A DNA stretch of 64,000 nt from Streptomyces mirabilis (GTDB taxonomy: Bacteria; Actinomycetota; Actinomycetes; Streptomycetales; Streptomycetaceae): NCBI RefSeq assembly GCF_018310535.1, contig NZ_CP074102.1:1116001-1180000 (forward strand), written 5' to 3'. Of the stretch, positions 8,150 through 17,317 are shown in pieces (the first letter of the stretch is position 1; every line of letters begins with the position of its first letter). A program made the translations under genes and the position numbers. Below the pieces are notes generated by a model. It was not told the DNA's origin and did not search any database. It worked only from the letters and a program-made list of their open reading frames with translations.

Positions 8150-11100
8150 GTGGCGCAGATCGACTTCCGTCTCGTCCAGACGGCGGTCATGGGAGGCCGG
8201 GATTCAGACCAGCCGGTCATCCTGCCCGAGGAGCCGCACAATCTGGATGAGTTCCGCCGCCAGTTCGGCAAGGACGACTTCTGGTGCGGCACCCTGCTCG
8301 GTGGCTGCGGCGAGCGGCTGATGACCAAGCGCTACGAAACGAAGGTCTGTCACTTCTCCCATTTCCCGGACCGCGACGGAAGCCGGGCGGCTTGTCATCG
8401 CACGGCCAACGGCGTCGACAGCGCCGATCATCTGTTCGTCAAGGCGCACGTGACGCAGTGGCTGGCGGGCCAGGGACACGCGGCGCAGGCCGAGTTGTGC
8501 AGCCTCGGGCACGGCCCCGGGGATGCCGTGGACTTCGTGCTGCGTGCCACGAATCAACGCCTGCGCTTCGAGCTGCGGCCCAACGACTACCGCAGCTGGC
8601 GTGGAACGGCGGACAGTCTGGCCGCCAAGGAAGGGCATGTCGAGTGGGTCTTCGGGCTGGAGAGCGCCATCACCCGGGATATGACGGCCCGCTACGGCTA
8701 TGCCCTGCGGGTGCGGTGCGAAACCGACGGCAACAGCCGCCGGGTTCTGATCGGCACCGTCACCGAGAACCGCCCCGTCGCCTGGTCCCCGCTCGAGCAG
8801 TGCCGGATGACTGGCGACGGCCTCATCACCCCCGACCTCGACGAACTGCGTAACCGCGGGCTGATCCGCGAGGGCGCCGCGCGCCACGACGCCGTGGCCG
8901 GCAGCCTGCCGCTGCGCGGCGCCGAGATCGTCTTCGCGATCGACGGCGAGGCCCGGCCGGACACCGACTCGCCCCTCGTGGAGGGCGGTCGGTACCTGAT
9001 ATCCGGCTTCATCAAACCGGCCGGACATCGGATCCTCAAGGCCCAGCTCTCCTTGCCCCACGACACACCCCGCCCCACCGAGCAGTACGTGTACCGGCTG
9101 GCGGGCTCGGTGCGCCTGCTGGTCACCGAAGCCGACCGGCCGGGTGAGAACACCGGCTGGGCGGTGCGCGCGGACAGCCTCATCCAGCTCAAGGGCCTGG
9201 ACGCGGAACGTACCGGCCTGTGGCGTCCCCCCGTCGCCTTGGACGAGCCCCTGCCCGCGCCGAAGCCCGCCACGCGGCCCGCCCCGGCCCCCGCCGTTCC
9301 GGTGCAGTCCCAGAGCAGCCGCACCGCCACACTGTTGCGGCGGGCTCTCGAAGACGTGGCGCGGGAGGGGGCCACCACCACGTGGAAAGAGCTGGCCGAG
9401 CGGGTCGGCCTGGATCTTGCGCACCTGCCCGATCCCAAGCGCCGGGACCTCCTCGTGGAGGTCGACAAGCCGCGAGATCGGAACCGGTCGCTGTTGTGCG
9501 TCCTGGTCCGCGCGCCCTCCGGCCGTCCCCTGTCCTATCTCGCCACCGTGCTGCGCCTGCTCCAAGTCCCTGCCCCGGCCTCGGAGTCCGCGCTGTACCG
9601 GTGGAGCGAGGAGCAGATCCGCGCGGCGCATACGGCGTACGGCCACCGTACTCCTCCTCTACCGGCATCGGCTGCCATTGCGGAGGCGCCCCGCCCCGCG
9701 GAAGTGCGGGCCGCCCAGGAACAACTGATCATCCTCAAGGCCCAGTTGGCCGTGGGCCGTGCCACGTTGCCCCACGCCACCGGCCGTCGCGCCGCCCGCC
9801 TGACCACCACGGTCAAGGACGGCGAACAGCACCAACGGCTCTACGAGACGGTCCGGCAACGCAGGCAGGAGCTGCGCGCGTGGCGACGCGAGAGCGAGCG
9901 GCTCCTGGACGACCTCGACCGCATCATTGGCCACCCTCTGCCGGCGTCTGCTCCCTCGAAGAAGAGCACGCCCGCCGTCCCGCCCGCCGCCGCGAAGAGC
10001 CCCGTCTCGCCGGGGAAGGACCAGCGCACGTTCCAGGCGCAGGCGACAGCAGACATCGCCTGTCTGACGCGGCTGTTCAAGCAGGCCCGTGATGCCGACG
10101 ACCTGAACGAGGCCAGACGGATCCGCCAGGACGTCTCACGGATCGCCACGGATCGCCTGTCCGGTGAGCCACGGCAGAACCTCCTACTGCTCCGCACCGA
10201 CCTGCAGACCTGGATCAACAGCCGTGAAGCAGCAGCCGCCCACGCGGCGCTGCGCACCTTGTTCGCCGACCTCGCGACGGCCGGCCCCGCCCCCACGCTT
10301 CTCGCCCTGCGCAGTGCCCTGGCCCACTCGAAGATTCTCAAACGACGCTGCCCCGGCCCCCTTCCGCAGGACCTCCACACGGCGCTCACCCGCCTGGAAG
10401 CCCAGGTCAACGGCGAATCGGTGACTCCAGACGACGGAGCCACCCTGTCGGCGACCCACCCGTCACCCAGCGGCGCGCCACCTTCCGAGTCTGCCGATTT
10501 CGCAGAAGCCCGAGCGGAGTTCGCCTGGCTCGTGAAGGAAATCCGTGCCGCGCAGGAGGCCGGCGATCTTGCTGCGGTCCAGACCGCGCGCCACTTGGCC
10601 GGACCCATCTACGGCCGGCGTCTGTCGCCCGAAGACCGGGCCACCTACACGCCGTTGATGCGCGAGGTGAAGGCGTGGTGCCAGGAACAGGATCCGAACA
10701 CGGACCCGATCCTGCGCCGTATCCGTCAAGTCCTCGCCGAACTCGGCCGTGCCGGCAACGGCCTGGCCACCGAGCAACTCGCCGCATTCCTCGACGAGAT
10801 CAGCTCGCTGCGCCGTCAGTTGGACCGGCGCCTACCGGTGCTCGAAGAGGTTCAGGTCAAGCGGTGGAAGCGCCAGCTCAAGGCCCGCACCTCGAGCGCG
10901 CCGCGTCGTGCCGTACCCCGCGCGGCGGACCCGGTCAAGGCCGTCCCCGGCCCCAAGGCCACCGCACCGTCTCCCCCGGACCGTCTGCCGATCGAGACCA
11001 TCGACAAGCTGGCCGCCATCGCCCGGGACGTCCTCAAGGACGCGGCGCGCGGCGGCGGCTCACTTCTGACGTGGAGTGACCTGCGGCTGCGGATGGCGGG

Positions 11101-11338
11101 CGGGCTGCCGCACCTGCACCCGGACGACCAAGGTGAACTCCTGGTCGCCGTCGACCGGGAGACACCAGTCGGTGAACCGCTGCTGTCCACACTCGTCGCG
11201 AGCTCGGACGCCTCGCTGCACTGGCTCTACCGCCACGTCCGCTTCAGCCTCGGCCGCGAACGCATACCCGAACCAGACCTTCCCGCCCACTGGGCCACCG
11301 AAGTCCTGCGCCTGCGCCAAACCTGGCGCCACCGCTGA
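8150..11338 (+). CDS. Large CoiA-like nuclease-domain protein with duplicated tail module
   Basis: The GTG start has a strong GGAGGA site 6 bases upstream; the product is 1062 residues. The N-terminal about 200 residues resemble the competence protein CoiA family: a zinc-like cysteine and histidine region (WCGTLLGGCGERLM, KVCHFSHFPDRDG, CHRTANG), HLFVKAHVTQWLAGQG, then DAVDFVLRATNQRLRFELRPNDY, where CoiA proteins carry the restriction-endonuclease-like acidic and lysine residues. The rest is largely alpha-helical and coiled. A module of about 100 residues, with TWKELAERVGLDLAHLP and DLLVEVDKPRDRNRSLL, is repeated at the C-terminus as TWSDLRLRMAGGLPHLH and ELLVAVDRETPVGEPLL. Role unknown; nucleic-acid processing or defence is plausible. 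Confidence 0.7.
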   Translation: MAQIDFRLVQTAVMGGRDSDQPVILPEEPHNLDEFRRQFGKDDFWCGTLLGGCGERLMTKRYETKVCHFSHFPDRDGSRAACHRTANGVDSADHLFVKAHVTQWLAGQGHAAQAELCSLGHGPGDAVDFVLRATNQRLRFELRPNDYRSWRGTADSLAAKEGHVEWVFGLESAITRDMTARYGYALRVRCETDGNSRRVLIGTVTENRPVAWSPLEQCRMTGDGLITPDLDELRNRGLIREGAARHDAVAGSLPLRGAEIVFAIDGEARPDTDSPLVEGGRYLISGFIKPAGHRILKAQLSLPHDTPRPTEQYVYRLAGSVRLLVTEADRPGENTGWAVRADSLIQLKGLDAERTGLWRPPVALDEPLPAPKPATRPAPAPAVPVQSQSSRTATLLRRALEDVAREGATTTWKELAERVGLDLAHLPDPKRRDLLVEVDKPRDRNRSLLCVLVRAPSGRPLSYLATVLRLLQVPAPASESALYRWSEEQIRAAHTAYGHRTPPLPASAAIAEAPRPAEVRAAQEQLIILKAQLAVGRATLPHATGRRAARLTTTVKDGEQHQRLYETVRQRRQELRAWRRESERLLDDLDRIIGHPLPASAPSKKSTPAVPPAAAKSPVSPGKDQRTFQAQATADIACLTRLFKQARDADDLNEARRIRQDVSRIATDRLSGEPRQNLLLLRTDLQTWINSREAAAAHAALRTLFADLATAGPAPTLLALRSALAHSKILKRRCPGPLPQDLHTALTRLEAQVNGESVTPDDGATLSATHPSPSGAPPSESADFAEARAEFAWLVKEIRAAQEAGDLAAVQTARHLAGPIYGRRLSPEDRATYTPLMREVKAWCQEQDPNTDPILRRIRQVLAELGRAGNGLATEQLAAFLDEISSLRRQLDRRLPVLEEVQVKRWKRQLKARTSSAPRRAVPRAADPVKAVPGPKATAPSPPDRLPIETIDKLAAIARDVLKDAARGGGSLLTWSDLRLRMAGGLPHLHPDDQGELLVAVDRETPVGEPLLSTLVASSDASLHWLYRHVRFSLGRERIPEPDLPAHWATEVLRLRQTWRHR

Positions 11339-11449
11339 CCTGCCGCACTCAGCGAACGCCATCCGGGCCCAGCCGGCCCGCCGTTCAACTCGGTCGCGGA
11401 CACCCGCCGGCCCCGGCTCGCTGCACTGGTCCGCTACGACGACACGCGG

Positions 11450-12280
11450 CTACGGGTAGACACCGAGCTCGTAGTGGGACACCCCGACGTACACGGTCAC
11501 GGTGCCGCCGTCGTGCATCTCGCCCCAGGGACGCTCCGGCAGTGAGATGTCCAGGAAGCTGCCGGAGCAGCCCTCGCAGCAGTCGAAATGGTCCTGCCAC
11601 GCTGTCACGTCCGCTTCGGTGCGAGCGTTGCGCATCGTATGGACGTCGTGACCGCTGCACTCGTCGTTCGGACACGGTGCGCCGTGGCCACAGTCCGCGG
11701 TGCCGCACGGGCAGGGACGGTCACACCCGACCGGTTCCCAGTCCTGGGTGATCACGGCGCGTTCTCGGGGTGACTTCCGATCCGCGGTCAGGGCTGCCAC
11801 GACGTCCTGCCGGGACGCCCCGGTCGCTTTCTGCACGCATCCGTGAGCGCGACCACGTTGCCGAGGTCGGGATCAGTGCCCGAAAGCCATACGGTCGGTG
11901 AGCCCGACGAGTCGGCCTCGTTGCGGTACAGCCTCGCGAAGAACGAACGCGTCCCCGTGTCGTATCCCCAGTCGCTGCCCCGCTCCCAGCCGCGAAGTGG
12001 CAGAGCGAGGGTGAAGTCCTCGACGATTCGCTGCCCTTGTGGCACGTAGAGCGCGGTCATACGGTGCCAGCGGCAATGCGCCAGATCGCCGTGGGCGATG
12101 GCGGTGCAGGCGTCGGCGAGGGCCGGATTCCCTCGGCAGCGCCGCTTGGTGCGATGGGCACGGCAACGCGTCGTGGTTGCAGGTCAGGAGCGCTTTCGGG
12201 TCCTCGTAGACCTGGAGGCGGGTGTTGGTCAACCTCACCCAAACCTGCAGCAGACCCAACGGCGTATGCCAGGACGGCAC
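11450..12280 (-). pseudogene. Hypothetical gene broken by two frameshifts
   Basis: Three successive minus-strand frames join into one protein. The first runs from MPSWHTPLGLLQVWVRL to LPRESG. The second runs from LADACTAIAHGDLAHCRWHR through TALYVPQGQRIVEDF to VVALTDA. The third runs from VQKATGASRQDVVAAL to a Cys-rich end (CPCGTADCGHGAPCPND). Each junction needs only a one- or two-base indel, near 12115 and near 11838, and the coding character is continuous across both. The function of the intact protein is unknown to me. Two lesions argue for a real pseudogene, but sequencing errors cannot be excluded from one assembly. Confidence 0.65.
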
Positions 12281-12516
12281 CGCGCTGCGGCTGCTTGCCT
12301 ACCAGCTGGAGCAGCAGGTGCCGCGCACCGCTGCAACCAGCGGGTATGACGCCGCGTCGGACACGGCGCCGCGTCCGCGCCCCGCCTCGCGCAGGTTGCC
12401 CGGCCCGCCGCCGGGCCGCCATCTGCGGGCGTAGTCGACTCGGTCGCCGTCGGACGTTGCGCCCTGCCTGTCAGACACGATGGGCGCAGCGTCCGACGAA
12501 CCGTGCCGGGGCCCTC

Positions 12517-12648
12517 TCACCGGGTTTGGCACCACCACGTAACCGTGGTGACCAGCAGGCCACCAATCGCCGTTCCGACTCCTCGCACCACTGCGAACAT
12601 GGCTACGCGAACCAGTCGACGGCCGCGCCCATGTTGCCGCTTGTCCAT
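12517..12648 (-). CDS. Possible 43-aa single-span membrane protein
   Basis: The ATG frame starts MDKRQHGRGRRLVRVAMF, continues with a hydrophobic helix (VVRGVGTAIGGLLVTTVTWW) and ends CQTR. GGAG lies about 8 bases before the start. Such small membrane proteins occur in Streptomyces mobile DNA, but I cannot name a family. It is too short for certainty. Confidence 0.4.
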   Translation of the reverse strand: MDKRQHGRGRRLVRVAMFAVVRGVGTAIGGLLVTTVTWWCQTR

Positions 12649-12836
12649 CCGGGTCACTCCAGAAATGAGAGGTGAGCGCTGCGGGAGAGCAGCGGCCTCC
12701 ACCGTGCCCCCGCCTCCCCAAGCGGCGGACGCCTCCCAATGACAGCCAATGACTTCGAATGCACCCCCACGGAACTGGATGCCTGCGAAGATTGCCGGAC
12801 GGATTCAAACGGTTTCGAACGGGGAGAGTCTGCGAG

Positions 12837-13436
12837 ATGGGGCGGTCCGGGAGACTACGGAAGCCGCAACTGAGCGGCAGTCATGCGCAACTTAACGTTG
12901 CACTTCACGACTTACACAGGGGCGCAGGGTTGCCGTCCCTCGCTGTCATGACGCAAGAACTCAAGGGAGCCGGCATCTCCCGCAGCACGGTCTACGACGC
13001 CTTCTCCAGCACGCGCCTCCCCTCATGGCAGGTTGTTGACGCACTAGTTGAGGTGTTGGGCACCAGGCACCCCCGGACGGCTCCTGAAGAGGAGCAACCC
13101 CGCTTCTACGACCTGTGGATAGGCGCAGTGAGCGAAGAGGACGAAGAGCAGGGCGACGACCTACACGCTCTGGCGGCTGCCGGAAGCACCGCGATCGTGA
13201 GCGCTATGGCCACCGAGGCGTGGGAGTCCCTGCGTGAAAGTTCGCGGGCCGTTCTCACGAGACGGAACAGTGACCGCATCTGGCTACGCGTCCCGTTCGA
13301 GCTCAAGGCAGATGCCAAGAAACATGGAGCTCGCTGGGACAGGCAGCACCTGCTCTGGTTCGTCAACGAGCCCGTGCCGGAGCTCATGCACTGGCGCGTC
13401 GACGCCCCGCCGGAACTACCGACTCCTTCCGAGTAG
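12837..13436 (+). CDS. HTH regulator with C-terminal DUF5710 domain
   Basis: This 199-residue protein starts at an ATG preceded by GGGGAGAG. The N-terminal half reads as a helix-turn-helix domain of the kind seen in Streptomyces regulators that sense co-located ATPases or NTPases: QLNVALHDLHRGAGLPSLAV, then ISRSTVYDAFSSTRLPSWQVV. The C-terminal about 50 residues (WLRVPFELKADAKKHGARWD, then LLWFV) match DUF5710, a small domain usually found in primases and plasmid DNA-processing proteins. I do not know of a described fusion of these two. No partner gene is adjacent. Confidence 0.65.
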   Translation: MGRSGRLRKPQLSGSHAQLNVALHDLHRGAGLPSLAVMTQELKGAGISRSTVYDAFSSTRLPSWQVVDALVEVLGTRHPRTAPEEEQPRFYDLWIGAVSEEDEEQGDDLHALAAAGSTAIVSAMATEAWESLRESSRAVLTRRNSDRIWLRVPFELKADAKKHGARWDRQHLLWFVNEPVPELMHWRVDAPPELPTPSE

Positions 13437-13525
13437 CGCAGGACCACCCGAAGACTTGCGTCGTTATCGCTTCGTGACCTAATGTTGGGGGCGTCTTCGG
13501 CGTGCCCGGAAACACCCCAACTCGA

Positions 13526-13557
13526 CGCCCCGCTGCTATCCCCCGTGCAACGGGGCG
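13526..13557. terminator. Hairpin between convergent genes
   Basis: CGCCCCG and CGGGGCG pair across an 18-base loop. The hairpin lies between the stop of the rightward HTH-DUF5710 gene and the stop of the leftward membrane protein at 13613. Confidence 0.45.
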
Positions 13558-13612
13558 TTGGATTCCCGACGCGACAAGACAATCGCCTGTCACACTCAAG
13601 AACCAATGGCGT

Positions 13613-14203
13613 CTATCGCAACCCGTAGACCTCGCGCGCCACAAAACGGCATGTCTCGACAAAGTCACGCGCTGCCGCCGGGGTCACCACCTCGCCATGC
13701 ACCGCCTTATTCCTCAGACGCCGCAGATCGTTGAGGATCGCGACACCGCGCGACGAGAGGCCAATGCCTTCTAGTCCAGCGATCAGCTCAGTGAGCAGCG
13801 GAGGGGTATCACGCCTATACCTGCTCTCCGGCATGGCGTCTTTCTGCTGAAGCGTTGTCCGGCAAATCTCTTCCAGCACCAGCCAAGCCGAGATGAGCGC
13901 CCCGATGGGTGAGGCAGTGGCGACGTCCCACGCCTCTTGAAAGACTCCGAGCCTCGGACCCTCATCCTGAGTCGGGCGCGGTTCTTGCCCTGACGTGGCC
14001 TGCGCCTGAGCTAGTCCTTCCGCTTCTCGCCGCATCTCACGGGCATCCGTCGCGAACTCAATCGCGCCCGCTGGAGTTTCGAGTCGGGTCATGCGCGTGA
14101 GGGCCCCTTGGATGTGACCACGCAGGCCCCACACAACGGTGACCGTCACGAGAGGCCACGCCAGGGCTTCTATGTACTTCAAGACCAGCTCTGCAACTTC
14201 CAC
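13613..14203 (-). CDS. Membrane-anchored DUF4145/HEPN-like protein
   Basis: A 196-residue product from a GTG giving VEVAELVLKYIEALAWPLV. One N-terminal membrane segment (ALAWPLVTVTVVWGL) is followed by a charged linker. The C-terminal helical domain, IGALISAWLVLEEICRTTL and GVAILNDLRRLRNKAVHGEV, resembles DUF4145/HEPN-type domains. The RNKAVHG motif near residue 170 is the Rx4-6H signature of HEPN nucleases, which occur in phage-defence and toxin proteins. The frame is open much further upstream but without homology-like sequence. The function is inferred only from that motif. Confidence 0.6.
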   Translation of the reverse strand: MEVAELVLKYIEALAWPLVTVTVVWGLRGHIQGALTRMTRLETPAGAIEFATDAREMRREAEGLAQAQATSGQEPRPTQDEGPRLGVFQEAWDVATASPIGALISAWLVLEEICRTTLQQKDAMPESRYRRDTPPLLTELIAGLEGIGLSSRGVAILNDLRRLRNKAVHGEVVTPAAARDFVETCRFVAREVYGLR

Positions 14204-14282
14204 CCTGACATGTTGACGGCCGCGCCCTCTGACCAGTTGCCCCAGAGTCGATCTGTGATCGAGGTGAGACGTGCCCCGCCCC

Positions 14283-14773
14283 ATGGACCACCGCGACCGC
14301 GACCAGGTCCGCCGACTGCACGCCCAGGGCAAGAGCCGTAACGAGATCGCCCGCATCATCGGGCGCAGCGGCTCGACCGTGTCGAAGATAGCCGGCGCGT
14401 TCGACCCACCGTTGACGTTCGAGCGGGGGCCGGAAGTGGTCGCCGCGACCGAGGCCCGTTGTGTCGACCTCGCTGCCCGCCGGAGCAACTCGCCGAGTCC
14501 CTGCACGAGTCGGCCGAGCGACTGCACCGGCAGCTGTTCGAGCCCTGCACCATCGGGGCATTCGGTGGCAAGGACAACGTTTGGAGCGAGCAGGCCCTCG
14601 ACCGGCCCGCGTTCGCCGACCAACGGCAGATCCTCGCCGCTACGTCTATCGCCATCGACAAGAGCCTGAAACTTGCCCCCGCCGAGGGCGGCGAGGACGC
14701 CGAGCAGGTCCGTTCGATGCTGGGCACCCTCGGCTCTGTGTTGGCCGACGCGTTCGCCGACGACGGGGGGTGA
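14283..14773 (+). pseudogene. Phage-type HTH (terminase-small-subunit-like) gene, frameshifted
   Basis: The first frame gives MDHRDRDQVRRLHAQGKSRN and a helix-turn-helix, EIARIIGRSGSTVSKIAGAF, as found upstream of actinophage terminase genes. Coding continuity then jumps frame near 14475, from VDLAARR to EQLAESLHESAERLHRQLFE, and runs to the stop at 14773 through LDRPAFADQRQILAATSIAI. One base has been gained or lost. A GTG at 14271 is an alternative start. No other intact phage structural gene is present, so this is a prophage remnant. Confidence 0.55.
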
Positions 14774-14782
14774 GCCGCGCGC

Positions 14783-15319
14783 TTGCCCCCCCGGCCTCGA
14801 ACTAACCGGAACGACTCCGAGAGCCGAGGCGCCGAAGGGGAACTGGCGCACGCCCTGGAGACGGTCATGCCGGTCACTCTGGGCCAGGGGCGCGCGGTCT
14901 CCCGCGCTGCCGCCAGGGGCGTTCCGACCATGGAGGCGTTCGGGCAGATCATGCCCCAGGTGGTGGAAGCCGCTGCCCAGCAGTATCTGCGTCATGCGCA
15001 GGTACACCCGCCTGCGGGCCCGCAGGGTCGTGAGCGTCCCCGCCTCCTCGGCCCAATGGGCGACAGCGGGGGGTACACACTGCCGCACATAGTGACCAGC
15101 GACGACACGGGCGTCAACAACGGCACCGACGACGACCGGGCCGGGCCGCCGCGGCGCCATCCCGACCGCGGCAGCCGCGAACAGACCCGTACGGCCGGAG
15201 TTGCATATGTCGGCGCGGTGGGGCGGGGGCTCACCCCGAAGGCCGGCGGTCGTGTGCTGGACGGCCGAACCTGGGACGAGTACCCGACCATGGTGCCGGC
15301 CGGGGTGGCTGGTGCCTGA
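14783..15319 (+). other. Open stretch with small phage-protein remnant
   Basis: This region is open on the plus strand but looks composite. A first half (VMPVTLGQGRAVSRAAARG, TMEAFGQIMPQVVEAAAQQY) has no family I recognise. The last 20 residues include GRVLDGRTWDEYP, which resembles the C-terminus of phage Gp37/Gp68-type proteins. I read it as joined gene fragments rather than one gene. Confidence 0.25.
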
Positions 15320-15321
15320 AC

Positions 15322-15530
15322 TCAGAGCCGCAGCGCCAACAGGTGGTCATCGGTGGCGACGAACACCACGCCGTCCTCGGTGATGGCCAAGTGGCGGATG
15401 GGAGAGCGCACGTCGACGTTTCCAGCAGGTTCGTCGTCCCCATGCCACCAGTGCAAAACGCCGTCGTGGCCGCCCGAGGCGATGAGTTCCCCGTCCGGGG
15501 ATCGGGCATCGGACGCAGGCTTCTCTGAAC
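15322..15530 (-). pseudogene. C-terminal remnant of a WD40-repeat protein
   Basis: The minus strand encodes about 68 residues that read as WD40 blades up to a proper stop: SPDGELIASGGHDGVLHWW, then RHLAITEDGVVFVATDDHLL. No start codon or upstream repeats remain, so only the tail survives. Confidence 0.55.
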
Positions 15531-15605
15531 TACCGTCGGCAGCGGGTCAGCGGCTGCCGGTAAACCAGTGGCTCTGCGTGGACGAGCCTCGTAGCTTGTG
15601 CGTTC

Positions 15606-16433
15606 GTGACTGATGATCCGCAGATGCGCCCGAATCGACACGACCTCGGCCGGGTGTTCAACGAGGTGCCGGAGCTCTACGACCGGGTCCGGCCGGGATA
15701 CCCCGACGAGCTGTTCGCGGACCTTGTCGCCATCACCGGCATGGACGACAGGTCGTCGGTGCTGGAGGTGGGCTGCGGTACCGGTCAGGCGACGCGCACG
15801 CTGGCAGCGCTCGGATGCTCAGTGACCGCCGTTGAGCCGGGCACGGACATGGCCGCACTCGCTCGCCAGCGGATCGCCTCCTTTCACAACGTCGAAGTCG
15901 AGACGTCGACCTTTGAGGAGTGGGACGACCGCGGTCGACGCTTCGATGTTCTCGTGGCTGCATCGTCTTGGCACTGGGTCGACCCGTCGATTGGCTGGCA
16001 GCGGGCGCACGCCGTGCTCTCTCCCGGGGGTTGGATGGCGCTGCTCGGCCACGTCGTTGTCCGTCGGCCGGGAGAACCGGAGGTGTATGCCGAGACCGCC
16101 GATCTGCACGAGCGGTTCTGTCCCGGCAACCCCGGCTGGGGTCATCCGCCGCTGGAGGACGACGTGCGCACCACTGACGAGGGTTGGGGCCTGGTCGACG
16201 ATCCCGGGGGATTGTTCGGCCCAACGATCGTGCGCTGGTATCCAACCGATCAGTGGTTCAACGGGGACGGCTTTGCCGATCACCTTCGCTCGTTGTCGCT
16301 GTACCGGAGGCTCGACCGCGACGTCCGTGAGCCCCTTCTCGACGCCATCGCCGAGCGCATCCGCACGCGGATGGGCGATCGAGCATCACGCCGTTATCTG
16401 AGCGTCCTGCGGGTCGGACGCCGCGCCGAGTGA
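15606..16433 (+). CDS. Class I SAM-dependent methyltransferase
   Basis: This 275-residue protein has a Rossmann-type methyltransferase domain. Motif I is VLEVGCGTGQATRTLAAL near residue 49, motif II is VTAVEPGTDM, and FDVLVAASSWHWVDPSIGW followed by LSPGGWMALLG are typical of the methyltransf_11/25 group. The GTG at 15606 is the natural start (MTDDPQMRPNRHDLGRVFNE). It is full length and intact, and probably acts on a small molecule. It lies alone among fragments, so no pathway can be assigned. Confidence 0.8.
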   Translation: MTDDPQMRPNRHDLGRVFNEVPELYDRVRPGYPDELFADLVAITGMDDRSSVLEVGCGTGQATRTLAALGCSVTAVEPGTDMAALARQRIASFHNVEVETSTFEEWDDRGRRFDVLVAASSWHWVDPSIGWQRAHAVLSPGGWMALLGHVVVRRPGEPEVYAETADLHERFCPGNPGWGHPPLEDDVRTTDEGWGLVDDPGGLFGPTIVRWYPTDQWFNGDGFADHLRSLSLYRRLDRDVREPLLDAIAERIRTRMGDRASRRYLSVLRVGRRAE

Positions 16434-16468
16434 GGCCAGGGACCGATCTCTGAACTACCGGCCGCGGC

Positions 16469-17131
16469 CTAGTCAGCAGTTGGAGAGGACTCTTTCGTCT
16501 CCCGCCTGCCGAGGGCGATCTGGCCGAGGGCCGGCATGCCGAGGCTGACCGTATTGGATCGGCGGGTCGCCTCGGCATCGAGCTGCGCGAGCTTGTCCTG
16601 GGCGCCGGCGAGGCTGACCTGCAGGCCCTCCACCTCGCCGAGCCAGCCTTCGCGCTCGGCCTCGGCGATGCGGGCGATCAGGTTGTCACGGATGTCGGCG
16701 AGCCGTGCCCGTTGGGCCGTGTCGGGTCGAAGGCGTAGCCGGGCCCAGCTGACGGCTTCCCCGTCACGACGTTCGGTGCGTTGGCTGCTCGTACCGACCG
16801 CCGAGCCGAAGACTTCGCTCGTTGTGGCTTGACCGCCAGCTGAATCCAGCGGCTGAAGTCCCTGGCCTCCGCCCGGGTCGCTTGTTCCCAAGAAACGCCC
16901 ACTGCCTGCAGGAACCGCCACCACCGGAGCACATCCATCCCGTAGGAACGGACCGTCGACGGCGCCTTCCCCGCCCGCCAGCAACTCCTGGAAGTAGGCC
17001 GCGACCGCTTCCACGGTCGCACCGTCCGGGTCGACGAGCCGATACGGCTCGTACCGATCGCCGGTCTCCACCAGGCGGCCCCATCGAGGAACCACCAACG
17101 TCGCCAGATCCCGCTCGGGAGCATCGTCCAT
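16469..17131 (-). pseudogene. Tyrosine-integrase pseudogene (frameshift and internal deletion)
   Basis: The N-terminal part, from the ATG at 17131 (MDDAPERDLATLVVPRWGR), leads into a core-binding domain: VEAVAAYFQELLAGG. There the frame shifts to KAPSTVRSYGMDVLRWWRFL and RDFSRWIQLAV. The end of the frame (RARLADIRDNLIARIAEAER, EGWLGEVEGLQVSLAGAQDK) matches the charged tail of Streptomyces tyrosine integrases. The catalytic middle with its R, H and Y is absent, so the gene is dead. It is a fusion of an N-terminus and a C-terminus. Confidence 0.65.
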
Positions 17132-17217
17132 CACGACCGGTGACCGTAGCGACCACACGCAGCATCCGCTCCCTGAACTGCCCAATCCCCACTGCTCGTT
17201 CAGTCAACGGGGCGTGC

Positions 17218-17313
17218 TCATGCGCGCAGGGCGTGCCATAGGGGCGTCCGCAGGAGCCGAGTTCAACTTTGCGTTTGTCGAAGTGGTCTTGGAAGTTGCT
17301 CCACTCTTCATTA
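17218..17313 (-). pseudogene. Second integrase C-terminal fragment
   Basis: A short minus-strand piece reads FQDHFDKRKVELGSCGRPYG and then TPCA before a stop. This is the cysteine-containing segment of Streptomyces tyrosine integrases just before their charged tail. It is separate from the preceding pseudogene and directly abuts the TcmP fragment on the opposite strand. Confidence 0.5.
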
Positions 17314-17317
17314 ACTG

